This document shows, piece after piece, positions 28,394 to 38,776 of a DNA stretch of 64,000 nt. Made by a program: the position numbers and the translations under genes. The DNA is from Rhodothermales bacterium. GTDB taxonomy: Bacteria; Bacteroidota; Rhodothermia; Rhodothermales; Bin80. Within the stretch, counting starts at the first letter, position 1. Each line of letters starts with the position of its first letter. The notes under the pieces are model-generated. The model saw nothing but the letters and a program-made list of their open reading frames with translations. It was not told the DNA's origin and did not search any database. The stretch covers positions 941,246-1,005,245 of the forward strand of contig CATQHT010000003.1 of NCBI GenBank assembly GCA_958296045.1, given 5' to 3'.

Positions 28394-29755
28394 ATGGCGG
28401 ACATAGTTCAGCTCATTGCGGCTAAGCGCGACGGTAAGGCCCTTTCAAGAGATCAGATCAGGGAATTCGTCCAGGCTTACTCCAATGACGAGATACCGGA
28501 CTACCAGGCCAGCGCATTTCTGATGGCCGCTTTCTGTCGCGGTATGACCGCTGCAGAGACCAGTGCCCTGACGTTTAGCATGCTTCGTTCTGGAACCATG
28601 CTGAACTTCTCTGACATCCCGGGCCCGAAGATAGACAAGCATTCCACGGGCGGCGTAGGCGATAAGATCTCTTTGATCCTGGCCCCCTTGGTGGCTTGCT
28701 GCGGGCTCATAGTGCCCATGATTTCCGGTCGGGGTCTGGGTCATACCGGCGGCACTCGTGACAAGATGGAAGCCATTCCGGGTGTGCGGACGGACCTCAC
28801 GATTGAAGAGCTTCACGCGCAGCTGCAAGCCATCGGGGTAGCCATCATCGGACAGACGGCCGACATTGCTCCTGCGGACAAGCGTCTGTATGCCCTACGC
28901 GACGTCACCGCGACTGTCGAATCCATCCCGTTCATCAGCGCCTCGATCATGAGCAAGAAGCTGGCCGAGGGACTCGATGGACTGGTGCTGGATGTGAAGT
29001 GCGGTCGCGGCGCCTTTATGAAGACTGAAAAAGAGGCGCGAAGCCTAGCAGAGACTATGGTCAGCATAGGCCACGACTGCGGTGTCCCCACCACGGCCTT
29101 GCTCACCGCCATGGATGTGCCCCTAGGGCGCGCCATCGGCAACTGGATAGAGGTGGAAGAGAGCATCCGGTGCCTAAGGGGCGAAGGGGAGCCCGATGTC
29201 CTGGAAGTGACGCTGGCGCTGGCCGCCGAGATGCTATGGCTCAACCGCCTGGTGCCCAGCCGCGAAGCCGGATACGCACGCGCTCAGGCAGTGCTGGATT
29301 CCGGTCAGGCTTATGAGAGGTTCGCGGAGATGGCCCAGCAACAGGGTGGTTACGGAGCGGTGATCAGAGAACCGCACAGGTACGTCCGCAGAGCATCCAA
29401 GACAGTGATCTTGGCGCCCGCCACGGCGCGCGGATTTGTTGCGGACATCGATGCGGGCGCACTGGGGTGGATCGCTACCGGGATGGGCGTAGGGCGCGCT
29501 GTCAAAGAAGATGCCGTAGACCCGGATGCGGGCATGTTCCTGCACCTGCGACCCGGTGAATTCGTAGAACCGGGTATGCCTCTCGTATCTTTCTACACGC
29601 GCAAAGCTGACGAGGTCGGAGCCATTAGCCAGGCCATCGTTGGTGCTTATTCGTTTGCACCTGAGCCTCCAATGCACCGACCCGTAATTATGGACCGGTT
29701 GTACTTGGCAGGATGGCAGTCACAGGCCGCAACTGACGGCCAGTCGCCAGCATGA
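28394..29755 (+). CDS. pdp: Pyrimidine-nucleoside (thymidine) phosphorylase
   Basis: This 453-residue enzyme splits thymidine, uridine or deoxyuridine with phosphate to give the base and (deoxy)ribose-1-phosphate. The family block KHSTGGVGDK lies at about residues 80-90, followed by PMISGRGLGHTGGT and SIMSKKLAEG. The C-terminal pyrimidine phosphorylase domain (ADIDAGALGWIATGMGVGR, LRPGEFVEPGMPL) is complete. The length suits the bacterial DeoA/Pdp group. I use pdp because substrate range cannot be told; deoA is the alternative. Confidence 0.92.
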   Translation: MADIVQLIAAKRDGKALSRDQIREFVQAYSNDEIPDYQASAFLMAAFCRGMTAAETSALTFSMLRSGTMLNFSDIPGPKIDKHSTGGVGDKISLILAPLVACCGLIVPMISGRGLGHTGGTRDKMEAIPGVRTDLTIEELHAQLQAIGVAIIGQTADIAPADKRLYALRDVTATVESIPFISASIMSKKLAEGLDGLVLDVKCGRGAFMKTEKEARSLAETMVSIGHDCGVPTTALLTAMDVPLGRAIGNWIEVEESIRCLRGEGEPDVLEVTLALAAEMLWLNRLVPSREAGYARAQAVLDSGQAYERFAEMAQQQGGYGAVIREPHRYVRRASKTVILAPATARGFVADIDAGALGWIATGMGVGRAVKEDAVDPDAGMFLHLRPGEFVEPGMPLVSFYTRKADEVGAISQAIVGAYSFAPEPPMHRPVIMDRLYLAGWQSQAATDGQSPA

Positions 29756-29838
29756 CGCATCTTTCACGCACGGTGTTCGTCTTACCGGGTGATAGCCTAT
29801 ATTCGATGAACTGAGAAAACCTTTTTGAGGTATTTAGT

Positions 29839-30618
29839 ATGGCTATTTGGGCACGGTTTAAACGCCTGATGCGATCGATCTTCGGCGGCGCAATCTCCGC
29901 CATGGAGAATCCTAAGCTGGTCCTTGAGCAAAATATCCGGGACCTGAACGATCAGGTTCCCAAGATGAATGAGACGATCGCTCAGGTGAAGGCTGCGGAA
30001 ATCCGGTCTGAGCGGGCACTGAAACACGCCAAGGGCCGCGAGGCGGCACTGACGTCAAGAATCAAGGCGGCGCTCCGCTCCGGCAACAGGGATGCGGCCC
30101 GGAATTGGGCCCTGCAGCTCGAAAAGGCGCGGTCCGAGGTCCAGCAGATCACCGCGCAGCTGCAGCAGGCAAAGCAGGCCTACGCAAAGGCGCAGCAGGT
30201 CAAAGAAGTCTTTATGCGTGACCGCCAGCGGAAGATCGATGAGGCCCAGCACGCCCTGCGTGCCCACGAGCGCGCTAAGATGCAGTCCAAGGTGGCCGGC
30301 GTCTTGGAGCAGTTTGAGGTGGCGGGCGTTGATCAGACGCACGACGAGATGATTTCTCGCATCGAGGAAGATACCGCGCGCAATGAGGCGCGCATGGAGG
30401 TGGCTTTGGATTCTGTGGATACAGAGACGCTGCGCCTTGAGCAGGATGCGGAATCTTGGCACGCGGATGAGCTCGTGCGACAATTTGAGATGGAGATGAA
30501 GCAGGAAACGCTAGGCGACCCGACGGCCTCCGTGGATCCAGAAAGCACGCCGACGGAGAAGTCTATGGGGCTGGACAGCCAAGGCACGCAGCCAACGCCT
30601 CTAAGACGTGCCCGATAG
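29839..30618 (+). CDS. pspA: PspA/IM30-family membrane-remodelling protein
   Basis: This 259-residue protein is almost wholly coiled coil, as in PspA/Vipp1. The N-terminus (WARFKRLMRSIFGGAISAMENPKLVLE) is the amphipathic helix and first hairpin, and an LRSGNRDAARNWALQLE stretch follows. PspA belongs to the ESCRT-III superfamily and oligomerises on damaged inner membrane. A GAGG-type ribosome site precedes the ATG. It is the first of three co-directional coiled-coil genes spaced 24-42 bases apart, which suggests one envelope-stress operon. No pspF or pspBC gene is nearby. Confidence 0.9.
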   Translation: MAIWARFKRLMRSIFGGAISAMENPKLVLEQNIRDLNDQVPKMNETIAQVKAAEIRSERALKHAKGREAALTSRIKAALRSGNRDAARNWALQLEKARSEVQQITAQLQQAKQAYAKAQQVKEVFMRDRQRKIDEAQHALRAHERAKMQSKVAGVLEQFEVAGVDQTHDEMISRIEEDTARNEARMEVALDSVDTETLRLEQDAESWHADELVRQFEMEMKQETLGDPTASVDPESTPTEKSMGLDSQGTQPTPLRRAR

Positions 30619-30660
30619 CACCTCGCCCCAACCATTGGTTCACCGCGCACCTTGGAAGCA

Positions 30661-31110
30661 ATGCGGATGACTCCCGAACAGAAGCGCCGGTTCATTGAGG
30701 AAGAGAAGGCACATCTGCGCAAGATGCGCGGCTTGAAGGTCTCCGCGCGCGCGCGGGCTATGCAGGCTGCCGCTAAGAATCGCATAAATGCCATGGTGAC
30801 GGGATTCACGAGCATGGTGGATACGCATACTGAGTTTGTGGACAGGCTTCAAGACGAGACGGCGGTCAGCGAGGCGCGCCTTGACATGGCATTGGAGCAG
30901 AAGAGGGAATCGCTCGAAGATGCTCGTGCCGCGCGGCTGCGTCGGGCCGACGCGCTTGTAGCACAGCTGGAGGCGGCGGAACTGGCATCCAAGGAGGGCA
31001 GCAGCGCCTATGATGATCTGCCAGAGTCCTCAGAGCATGAAACTGAAGTTTGCCCCAAGACTATCGGGCGGATGCCCGGGGCAGGAGCAAGTGATGACGC
31101 GGGCCCTTGA
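30661..31110 (+). CDS. Small coiled-coil protein in the PspA operon
   Basis: A 149-residue protein that I do not recognise. I chose ATG 30661; a TTG at 30652 is possible. It is highly charged and helical throughout about residues 5-115 (EQKRRFIEEEKAHLRKMRG, ARARAMQAAAKNRINAM), followed by an acidic, probably disordered tail. No membrane segment is present. Its place between PspA and a two-helix membrane protein suggests it works as a helper or regulator of the PspA assembly. Confidence 0.7.
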   Translation: MRMTPEQKRRFIEEEKAHLRKMRGLKVSARARAMQAAAKNRINAMVTGFTSMVDTHTEFVDRLQDETAVSEARLDMALEQKRESLEDARAARLRRADALVAQLEAAELASKEGSSAYDDLPESSEHETEVCPKTIGRMPGAGASDDAGP

Positions 31111-31134
31111 ACGGATGAAGCCAGATACAGGGAT

Positions 31135-32019
31135 ATGAGTAGAAAGAAGATCAATTACTACAAGGAGGTCTTTCTTCACCCTTGGAACCTGATTTATCTT
31201 TGCGCGGCACTGGGCATCTCATTTGTTCTGTCACTCCTCGTTTCCGGCGCTGCCCAGGGACTGGTTCTAACGCTTTTGCTGTTCACCGCCGCCTCGGAGC
31301 TGGTCCTTATGGGCTGGCTTACCAGGCAGCCGCGCTTTCGGAGGTTTGTCAAGGCCAAGCAGGCCAGACACTTGGCCAAACCGCCGACATCGCGAGAGCT
31401 GTATTCTGAGCTCAACAACGCGAATCAGCGCCGTTATTTTCGGCTTCGGGACCGGCAGAAGAAGATTGAAGCCAACTATCAGAAGTTCAGCTACGCGTCA
31501 CAAGGACTTCTGGACAGTCATATCAAGAAGATTGACGGACTGGTCAGCTCATGTCTGTCTATGATGCATCAGCAGGAACGCTTCAGCCGGTACACTTCCG
31601 CATTGAGGGAAAGTGAGGTGCTAGGTGACTTGGCGAGGCTTAAGAAAGAGGCGGAGCATGCCTCTGACCAGGTTCGGCGCATCAAGCTCCGCCGACTCAG
31701 GGTGCTAGAGCACCGACTGACCCGTTTCAAGAAGGGCCAGGAGCAGCTGGAAATCATCAATGAACAGATCGAAACGATCGAGGATGTGGTGGACTACATC
31801 CATGAGCAGTCGATGACGCTGCAGAATCCCGAGAAGATTTCGCTGCAGCTGGATGTGCTGATGGCGGATGTGGAAGAGACGGAGGCAAGTCTAGGTTCCA
31901 TAGAGTCCACCTTCGGAGACGGGTCGTTTGTCGGGCTTGATGACCTAGAGGGTTTTGGCATCTCCGAAGAGACCCCATCGGCGGCCGCATCCGGCGCACG
32001 CCGCAGGAAGGCAAGGTAA
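31135..32019 (+). CDS. Membrane-anchored coiled-coil protein in the PspA operon
   Basis: This 294-residue protein has two membrane segments at about residues 16-36 and 41-62 (LIYLCAALGISFVLSLLV and LVLTLLLFTAASELVLMG). A long cytoplasmic coiled-coil part follows, at about 80-250, with phrases such as KKIEANYQKF and RLRVLEHRLTRFKKG. The tail is acidic and ends in a basic cluster. It overlaps in style with the two preceding genes and could anchor a PspA-like scaffold to the membrane. No family could be named. Confidence 0.72.
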   Translation: MSRKKINYYKEVFLHPWNLIYLCAALGISFVLSLLVSGAAQGLVLTLLLFTAASELVLMGWLTRQPRFRRFVKAKQARHLAKPPTSRELYSELNNANQRRYFRLRDRQKKIEANYQKFSYASQGLLDSHIKKIDGLVSSCLSMMHQQERFSRYTSALRESEVLGDLARLKKEAEHASDQVRRIKLRRLRVLEHRLTRFKKGQEQLEIINEQIETIEDVVDYIHEQSMTLQNPEKISLQLDVLMADVEETEASLGSIESTFGDGSFVGLDDLEGFGISEETPSAAASGARRRKAR

Positions 32020-32185
32020 AAGGGAGGCCGCTGCGCTGCCGTTTTCCCTGCCGCTGTGAGTCGTGGCGGGTTACATACCGCTGCCGATGACCCTGTGGAA
32101 CCATTGATCCTTACCGCGCGCCTCCTTATGCCTTCACCCTTCTGTTGATAAGACCGATTAAGGCGCACTGCCGGCGCCAGACGGG

Positions 32186-33523
32186 ATGACTGGACTCATA
32201 ATAATTGTGGTGGCAGCGCTAGTCTGCAGCGCGTTCTTTTCCGGTTCGGAGATCGCCTTCGTAGCCGCGAGCCGCCTTCGCGTGGAAGTTAAAGCGCGCC
32301 AGCGTGGATTTGTTGGGCGCCAGGTGCGACGGTTCACAGAAAACCCCGCCCGATTCCTTACCACAGCGCTCGTAGGTAACAATGTGTCGCTCGTGGTCTA
32401 CTCCACCCTGGCCGCCTTGTTGCTAACAACCCCGATCCGAACGTTGCTGCAGCAATCCCTGAGTCTGGCAGGCGCGACTCTGGAAATCGCGACATTAGCA
32501 GCCCAGTCACTGATCGCAGGGACGCTTGTGCTCTTAGCAGGAGAGATACTTCCCAAGACCCTGGTGCAAGGTATCGCCTCGCGCGCCGTGTTTGTGGTAG
32601 CACTTCCTTTGTCGGCAGCCTACCGCATCCTGCAGCCGCTGGTAGTACTCGCCATGTGGTCGTCGCGGCTGTTGCTCCGCATGCTGCGGGCCGACTCCAG
32701 CAGCAGCACGCCATTTCCCCGACGGCAGTTTGAGCTGGTCATTGAGGAAGGCCGCAGGGAGGGTTCTTTGGACCTCAACCAGGAAGAATCGCTGATACTG
32801 GGTAACCTCTTCGAGCTACACCACAAGCGCGTCAAGGAGTCCATGACTCCGCGCACCGAGATCGTTGCGGTCGATGAATCCACGTCGGTAAATGCGCTGC
32901 GTGCCCAGTTCATAGAGTTCGGCTACTCCAAAATCCCCGTCTACCGCAACAACATAGACGCGATCGTCGGCGTGGCCTTCGCCCTTGACCTGTTCAGATT
33001 CCCCCAGACAATAAGCGAGATTGTCCGTCCAGCCAAGTTCGTGCCCGAAGCAAAGTCCTCCAAACAGCTGCTCAAGGAGTTTCAGGAGTCCAACACATCT
33101 ATCGGAATTGTCATTGACGAATACGGAGGCACAGCGGGCCTCATCACGCGCGAAGATCTCCTAGAAGAGCTCTTCGGGGACATCCAGGATGAGTTCGATA
33201 GCGACGACATCACTATGCGCCGCATCGACAAGGAAGCGGTGCTCGCAGGGGGGCGCGCCGAAATCGATGAGCTCAATGAACGTTTCGGCCTAGACCTGCC
33301 TTCAGGCGACTACGAAACCATTGCCGGACTGCTACTTGAAGCACTGGGCACTATCCCTGCCGCCAGAGAGTCCTTCGTGGTGCATGGGCTGCGCTTCGTG
33401 ATACAGAAGGCGTCAAGTCACCGCATAGATTTGGTGCGCATCGAGCTTAGCACCACACATGCTGGCGGCACATCAGACACTGCCACACACTCGCCTCCCC
33501 AGCGGGCTACACCTGGGAAGTAG
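32186..33523 (+). CDS. CNNM/CorC-HlyC family transporter-like protein
   Basis: This 445-residue protein has an N-terminal CNNM (DUF21) transmembrane domain at about residues 1-190, starting [30 protein letters not shown]-domain pair follows at about 210-330 ([39 protein letters not shown]). The C-terminal CorC/HlyC domain is at about 345-425. Relatives handle magnesium or cobalt efflux and were once called hemolysins. The last 17 bases overlap the 3' end of the convergent floA gene. Confidence 0.9.
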   Translation: MTGLIIIVVAALVCSAFFSGSEIAFVAASRLRVEVKARQRGFVGRQVRRFTENPARFLTTALVGNNVSLVVYSTLAALLLTTPIRTLLQQSLSLAGATLEIATLAAQSLIAGTLVLLAGEILPKTLVQGIASRAVFVVALPLSAAYRILQPLVVLAMWSSRLLLRMLRADSSSSTPFPRRQFELVIEEGRREGSLDLNQEESLILGNLFELHHKRVKESMTPRTEIVAVDESTSVNALRAQFIEFGYSKIPVYRNNIDAIVGVAFALDLFRFPQTISEIVRPAKFVPEAKSSKQLLKEFQESNTSIGIVIDEYGGTAGLITREDLLEELFGDIQDEFDSDDITMRRIDKEAVLAGGRAEIDELNERFGLDLPSGDYETIAGLLLEALGTIPAARESFVVHGLRFVIQKASSHRIDLVRIELSTTHAGGTSDTATHSPPQRATPGK

Positions 33524-34499
33524 TATCTTTGCCGCCGCTTCCGCCAATGTTGCCGCGCATCTGCGTATCCGCCTGGATGTTGCGGATGTTGTAATAGTCC
33601 ATCACGCCGAGCTGCCCGTTGCGGAATGCCTCCGCGATGGCCGTCGGAATCATGGCTTCCGCTTCCACCACGCGTGCCCGCTGCTCCTGCACCGTGGCAA
33701 CCATCTCCTGCTCCCTGGCCACCGCCGCGGCCCGCCGCTCCTCAGCTTTGGCGCGAGCCACCTGGAGATCGGCTTCGGCCTGATCCGTCTGGAGCTTAGC
33801 ACCGATGTTTTCACCGACATCCACATCGGCTATATCGATGGACAGAATCTCGAAGGCGGTCCCAGAGTCCAGACCTTTGGCAAGCACGGTCTTGGATATG
33901 TTGTCTGGGTTTTCCAGAACATCAGTGTGCCCCTCGCTCGAACCGATGGTGGATACGATGCCCTCTCCGACGCGTGCGATGATCGTTTCCTCGCCCGCAC
34001 CGCCAATGAGCCGTTCAATGTTCGCGCGCACGGTGACACGCGCAACTGCACGAAGCTGAATGCCGTCCTTAGCGATAGCGGATATCGGCGGTGTCTCAAT
34101 CACCTTCGGGTTGACGGAGACCTGCACCGCCTCAAAGACATCGCGACCAGCCAGATCGATGGCAGTCGCACGCTCAAACGGCAGCTCTATGTCTGCCTTA
34201 TCTGCCGAAATCAGCGCGTTAACAACCTGCTGCACGTTGCCACCGGCCAGATAGTGCGCTTCAAGCTTCGGCGTCTCCACCGGAATGCCCGCCTTGTGGG
34301 CCGTGATCAGCGGCTTAACGATACGATCCGGCGGCACGCGGCGCAGACGCATCCCAACAAGATCCTTGAACAGGTTTAAGCGAACACCGGAAAAGATGGC
34401 CGTAATCCACAGGCGCACCGGAACGAAATACAGCAACATCATCAGGCCGACAAGAATCAGCAGGATGACGAGAATAGCAGCCAACGAAGCTCCTTCCAT
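33507..34499 (-). CDS. floA: Flotillin-like protein FloA
   Basis: This 330-residue SPFH protein has an N-terminal membrane anchor ([18 protein letters not shown]) and the FloA block [20 protein letters not shown]. The SPFH domain includes [12 protein letters not shown] and [18 protein letters not shown], and an Ala/Glu/Arg coiled coil follows. FloA organises functional membrane microdomains. The start ATG 34499 has a GAGGGG site a few bases upstream. The C-terminus overlaps the CNNM gene by 17 bases, tail to tail. Confidence 0.94.
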   Translation of the reverse strand: MEGASLAAILVILLILVGLMMLLYFVPVRLWITAIFSGVRLNLFKDLVGMRLRRVPPDRIVKPLITAHKAGIPVETPKLEAHYLAGGNVQQVVNALISADKADIELPFERATAIDLAGRDVFEAVQVSVNPKVIETPPISAIAKDGIQLRAVARVTVRANIERLIGGAGEETIIARVGEGIVSTIGSSEGHTDVLENPDNISKTVLAKGLDSGTAFEILSIDIADVDVGENIGAKLQTDQAEADLQVARAKAEERRAAAVAREQEMVATVQEQRARVVEAEAMIPTAIAEAFRNGQLGVMDYYNIRNIQADTQMRGNIGGSGGKDTTSQV

Positions 34500-34545
34500 T
34501 ACTTCCCCTCAACAGGTTGGATGTTAAGAATGCAGAATATTGTTC

Positions 34546-35028
34546 CTACGACGCCTGGCGAAATGTACCGCTGCTCCCACCCGTCTTGGCCACCAGATGC
34601 ACATCTTCAATGCGGATGGACTTCGAGACCGCCTTGCACATGTCGTAGATGGTGAGCGATGCCACAGTGACAGCGGTCAACGCCTCCATTTCCACGCCGG
34701 TCGGACCGATTGACGCGGCGGCCGCACGAACGGTAACGGAGCTGTTCCTTTGGCAAAGGTCAAAGTCCACTGTCACGGAGCTTAAGGCCACCTGGTGGCA
34801 AAGCGGTATCACCGATGCGGTGCGCTTTGCGCCCATGATGCCCGCTATCCTGGACACCGCCAGCACATCGCCTTTGGCTAGCGTGTGGTCCCGGAGCGCC
34901 GCAAATGCTTCGGGACCCAGCATTACGCGCCCTTGCGCCTCGGCCACGCGACAGGTATCAGGCTTAGATGACACATCCACCATCTGCACCTTACCATCGA
35001 GCGTGACATGCGAGAGTGCAATGGACAT
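34546..35028 (-). CDS. moaC: Cyclic pyranopterin monophosphate synthase
   Basis: This 160-residue protein converts the MoaA product to cyclic pyranopterin monophosphate in molybdenum cofactor synthesis. The family signature MVDVSSKPDTCRVAEA comes early, followed by AGIMGAKRTASVIPLCHQV and GVEMEALTAVTVASLTIYDM. I chose ATG 35028 because the MoaC fold begins there and 160 residues is the usual length. The longer frame to 35274 has no homologous content. No other moa gene is in the window; the XdhC-like gene nearby concerns a Mo-enzyme too. Confidence 0.95.
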   Translation of the reverse strand: MSIALSHVTLDGKVQMVDVSSKPDTCRVAEAQGRVMLGPEAFAALRDHTLAKGDVLAVSRIAGIMGAKRTASVIPLCHQVALSSVTVDFDLCQRNSSVTVRAAAASIGPTGVEMEALTAVTVASLTIYDMCKAVSKSIRIEDVHLVAKTGGSSGTFRQAS

Positions 35029-35290
35029 AAGCCAATGGTAAAAAGCGCTGGCAGTTAACGCGGCTGTCAGGAGGAAGTTGCCTTGCCCGAGTGCACGCGG
35101 AAGAGACGCAGGGCGCGCCGGTCGTCTCACAATCTGGCAGGTCTTGGCCGCGGCTCGTATATTTTTTGCAGAATTCGGCAAGTGGCTTTCGGTTAAGCAG
35201 CCCCGGAAAGGGTCTGGACCCGACCTAGCTGACGCCAATACCGTTCCACAGAACCCCACGCCCCAACCTTTCACAAGGCACCGCGCCCCT

Positions 35291-37003
35291 ATGGCAGACT
35301 ATCCTACCGTTCCTGAGCTTGTGGCCAAAGGCCTTAATAACAACGACGGCATTGCCTGTGCCACCAAACGCAATGGTGAGTGGGTGACGACCAGTGCCAG
35401 CGAATTCGCGAAGCAGGCGACGCTCTTCGCTCGCGGGCTCTATGCGCTGGGTATCCGCAAGGGCGATCGTGTGGGCCTGCACGCCGAAAGTAGCACCCGC
35501 TGGCTGATCATAGATCAGGCCATACTCAGCCTCGGCGCCGTCAGCGTGCCGATCTATACCACGCAGCCGGGTGAGCAGATCCACTTCATTCTCGATGACG
35601 CGGGCGCGAGCCTATATATCGTTTCCAACGAGTCCCTTTACGGCAACTGCCCGCCGTCCGTACGCGAGCTGCCCGTGCTGAAGCATGTTATTGGGATTTA
35701 TGGGTCATTCGCGGATCTGAGCTACAACGACGTTATTGAGCGCGGCCGCGTCCAAGATCCCTTGCCGCCCGAAGAACTCACCGGAGAGGACCTGGCCACG
35801 ATCATCTACACTTCGGGCACGACGGGCAGGCCCAAGGGCGTAATGCTGACGCATGGCAACATCGGCTCGAACCTGACAGCCGTGGCTGATCGGCTGCCCG
35901 TTGAGATTCCCGCCACTATGCTCTCTTACCTGCCCCTGTCTCATTCCTTTGAACGTGCAGCCAGCCTAGCATACCTGTTATTGCGCTGCCCGGTATGGTT
36001 TGTAGAAAATACAGAGGAGATAAAGGAGGATATCGCGACGGTTAAGCCAGCACACATGACCACTGTACCGCGCCTTTTAGAAAAAGTACACGCTGGACTC
36101 AATCAAGTCGCGGTATCTACCCCTGGCGCCAAAGGCGCCCTGCTACGATGGGCTCTCAGGCTGGCCGAGTCTCACGACCCTAGGCGCGGCAGGCGCGGTC
36201 TGAAGTATCTGTTGGCCGAGAAGCTGGTGTATTCCAAGATCCGCGACAACTTCGGGGGCAACCTAAAGGCGTTCACGTCAGGAGGCGCCGCTCTCGCCCC
36301 GAACATCCAGGCGTTCTTCAACGGAATCGGCATCATCTGCGGCCAGGGCTACGGACTGACCGAAAGCTCTCCCGCGATCTCCTACTTCACTCCCAGCGAC
36401 ATACGGCTGGGATCGGTGGGCACCGCGATACAGGGTGTGGAAGTGCGTATCGCAGAAGACGGCGAAATCCTAGCGCGCGGCCCGAACATAATGCAGGGCT
36501 ACTACAACCTGCCCGAAAAGACCGCCGAAACCATAGATGCCGATGGCTGGCTGCACACCGGTGACATTGGCCGTATGGATGAGGATGGCCACCTATACAT
36601 TACCGACCGCAAAAAGCAGCTCTTCAAGCTATCCACTGGCAAGTATATCGCCCCCACCCCCATCGAGATGGACCTGTGTAACAGTTCGCTCGTGGAGCAG
36701 GCCGTGGTCATCGGGCCAGCCCGTAAATTTTGTGCTGCGCTGATCACCGTGGATCCGGCAACGGTGCGCAGCAAGGTCGACGACGTCACCGATCCAGCCA
36801 CCGATTCCAGGGTACGTACGATGCTGCAGGAGGTGGTCGATGAAGTCAACCGAACCCGACCGATATGGGAGCAGGTCAAGAAGTTCGCAGTCATCCCTGC
36901 GCCGTTCACGATTGAATCCGGCGAGCTTACGCCGACTATGAAGGTGAAGCGACGTGTGGTGAAAGAGCGGTATCGCGACCAGATAGAGGCTCTGTACGCA
37001 TGA
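35291..37003 (+). CDS. Long-chain acyl-CoA synthetase
   Basis: This 570-residue AMP-forming enzyme activates fatty acids with ATP and CoA. The AMP-binding signature YTSGTTGRPKGVMLTHGN lies at about residues 175-195, and GYGLTESSPAIS and the hinge GWLHTGDIGRMDEDG follow. The start ATG 35291 gives the usual N-terminus (PTVPELVAKGL) of FadD15-like enzymes; the longer frame to 35078 was rejected. A soluble or peripheral protein. The substrate chain length cannot be read from the sequence. Confidence 0.92.
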   Translation: MADYPTVPELVAKGLNNNDGIACATKRNGEWVTTSASEFAKQATLFARGLYALGIRKGDRVGLHAESSTRWLIIDQAILSLGAVSVPIYTTQPGEQIHFILDDAGASLYIVSNESLYGNCPPSVRELPVLKHVIGIYGSFADLSYNDVIERGRVQDPLPPEELTGEDLATIIYTSGTTGRPKGVMLTHGNIGSNLTAVADRLPVEIPATMLSYLPLSHSFERAASLAYLLLRCPVWFVENTEEIKEDIATVKPAHMTTVPRLLEKVHAGLNQVAVSTPGAKGALLRWALRLAESHDPRRGRRGLKYLLAEKLVYSKIRDNFGGNLKAFTSGGAALAPNIQAFFNGIGIICGQGYGLTESSPAISYFTPSDIRLGSVGTAIQGVEVRIAEDGEILARGPNIMQGYYNLPEKTAETIDADGWLHTGDIGRMDEDGHLYITDRKKQLFKLSTGKYIAPTPIEMDLCNSSLVEQAVVIGPARKFCAALITVDPATVRSKVDDVTDPATDSRVRTMLQEVVDEVNRTRPIWEQVKKFAVIPAPFTIESGELTPTMKVKRRVVKERYRDQIEALYA

Positions 37004-37167
37004 CGTCATTGGCAATCACATCCCGAATGACCGGCTGCGGTGGTATTGATTATTAGCGAATTGAGACACCGAGTCGGATCCGCCCTGCTCTGCATCGTTT
37101 ACGTGCAGCCCTGATCGCGCGTGGCCTCCGCCACGCTTGTCCTGTCCGTACCGCTGACCTGGGATCC

Positions 37168-38763
37168 ATGGCTGAGAGTCTTTGCCTCGAACGATATGGC
37201 CTGCATGTGCGGCATGTGCGACATAATGTTGTGCCTGCCGTCTTGTATGAGCACGCCATGCGGAAGGATACGGCCACGGCCATCACACGCTTGGGAGCAC
37301 TGGCGATCCGGTCTGGAGCGAAAACCGGGCGCAGTCCTGGAGACAAGCATATCGTCTCCCATTCCACGAGCCATGACCACATCTGGTGGGGGCCGGTCAA
37401 CATTCCCATTGGTACGCACACGTTCGACATAAACCGCGAACGTGCTATTGACTACCTCAACACGCGGTCCAGCCTCTACGTTGTGGACGGATATGCCGGG
37501 TGGGATCCGCGGTGGCGCCTAAAGGTGCGCGTCATCTGCGAACGGCCTTACCAGGCCCTGTTCATGCGCCACATGCTGATTCGCCTAAACGACGAGGAGC
37601 TGCGGCAATTTGGCACGCCAGACCTGGTGATCTTCAATGCCGGAAAATTCCCAGCAAACTGGCACACGACATCCATGTCATCGAAGACGAGCATCGACAT
37701 CTCATTTGAGATAGGTGAGATGGTGATCCTCGGGACCGAGTACGCCGGGGAGATGAAGAAGGGCGTCTTCACCGTGATGAACTATCTCATGCCGCTCCAG
37801 GGCGTGCTGTCGATGCACTGCAGCGCCAACGAAGGGCGAGATGGTGATGTCTGTCTGTTTTTCGGACTCTCTGGCACCGGCAAAACCACGCTGTCGGCCA
37901 GCGCGAGCCGGCGGCTTATCGGCGATGACGAGCACTGCTGGTCCGAACACGGGATATTCAACATTGAAGGTGGCTGCTACGCCAAAGCCATCCACCTTTC
38001 TGCTACCCGAGAGCCGGAGATCTTCAAGGCCATCCGCTTTGGCGCGGTGCTAGAAAACGTGGTGATTGATGAAACAACCCACGACGTGGACTACTCCGAC
38101 ACCAGCATCACCGAAAACACCCGTGCTGCCTACCCTATCAGCTTCATTGATAACGCCAAGATACCGGCGGTGGGTAGCCATCCGTCAAACATAGTTTTTC
38201 TGACGTTTGACGCTTTTGGCGTCTTACCCCCTGTAGCGCGACTGACGCTGGAGCAAGCGATGTACCACTTTATTAGCGGATATACTGCTAAGGTCGCCGG
38301 AACGGAGGTTGGCGTCCTGGACCCCCAGGTGACCTTTTCGGCGTGTTTTGGTGCCGCATTCCTGGTCTGGCATCCGAGCAAGTATGCGGAGCTGTTAGCA
38401 GAGAAGATGGACCGCCATAATGTGCGAGCCTGGCTAGTCAATACCGGCATGGTCGGCGGCATCTTTGGTCAGGCCGACCGCATCAGCCTTACGCATACGC
38501 GCGCGATCATCAAGGCTATTCACGACGGTGCGCTGACAGAGGTGCCAACCAAGCGCGACAAGTTGTTCGGACTTGAGGTGCCGATCGCCTGTCCAGGGGT
38601 GCCAGCCCGCATTATGGTGCCCCGTGCCACCTGGCAGAACACCGCCGCGTATGACCGGCAGGCCGCCGAGCTGGCAATGCTATTTCGGAAGAATTTCACA
38701 ATGTACCAGGATCATTGCGCTCCCGGTGTTCTGGAGGCAGGCCCGCGCCTGCCATCCCGGTAG
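37168..38763 (+). CDS. pckA: Phosphoenolpyruvate carboxykinase (ATP)
   Basis: This 531-residue enzyme interconverts oxaloacetate and ATP with phosphoenolpyruvate, CO2 and ADP in gluconeogenesis. The key motifs are present: the phosphate loop GLSGTGKTTLSA, IGDDEHCW with the kinase-2 Asp pair, and the RSGAKTGRSPGDKHIV N-terminal substrate-binding part. The length matches ATP-type PckA. The start ATG 37168 begins the conserved part. The next gene starts 13 bases downstream and may be co-transcribed. Confidence 0.96.
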   Translation: MAESLCLERYGLHVRHVRHNVVPAVLYEHAMRKDTATAITRLGALAIRSGAKTGRSPGDKHIVSHSTSHDHIWWGPVNIPIGTHTFDINRERAIDYLNTRSSLYVVDGYAGWDPRWRLKVRVICERPYQALFMRHMLIRLNDEELRQFGTPDLVIFNAGKFPANWHTTSMSSKTSIDISFEIGEMVILGTEYAGEMKKGVFTVMNYLMPLQGVLSMHCSANEGRDGDVCLFFGLSGTGKTTLSASASRRLIGDDEHCWSEHGIFNIEGGCYAKAIHLSATREPEIFKAIRFGAVLENVVIDETTHDVDYSDTSITENTRAAYPISFIDNAKIPAVGSHPSNIVFLTFDAFGVLPPVARLTLEQAMYHFISGYTAKVAGTEVGVLDPQVTFSACFGAAFLVWHPSKYAELLAEKMDRHNVRAWLVNTGMVGGIFGQADRISLTHTRAIIKAIHDGALTEVPTKRDKLFGLEVPIACPGVPARIMVPRATWQNTAAYDRQAAELAMLFRKNFTMYQDHCAPGVLEAGPRLPSR

Positions 38764-38776
38764 GGCCGCGCAGCAC

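Noticed and set aside
35078..35290. N-terminal extension of the acyl-CoA synthetase
   Set aside because: It has no family content, and the normal N-terminus begins at 35,291.
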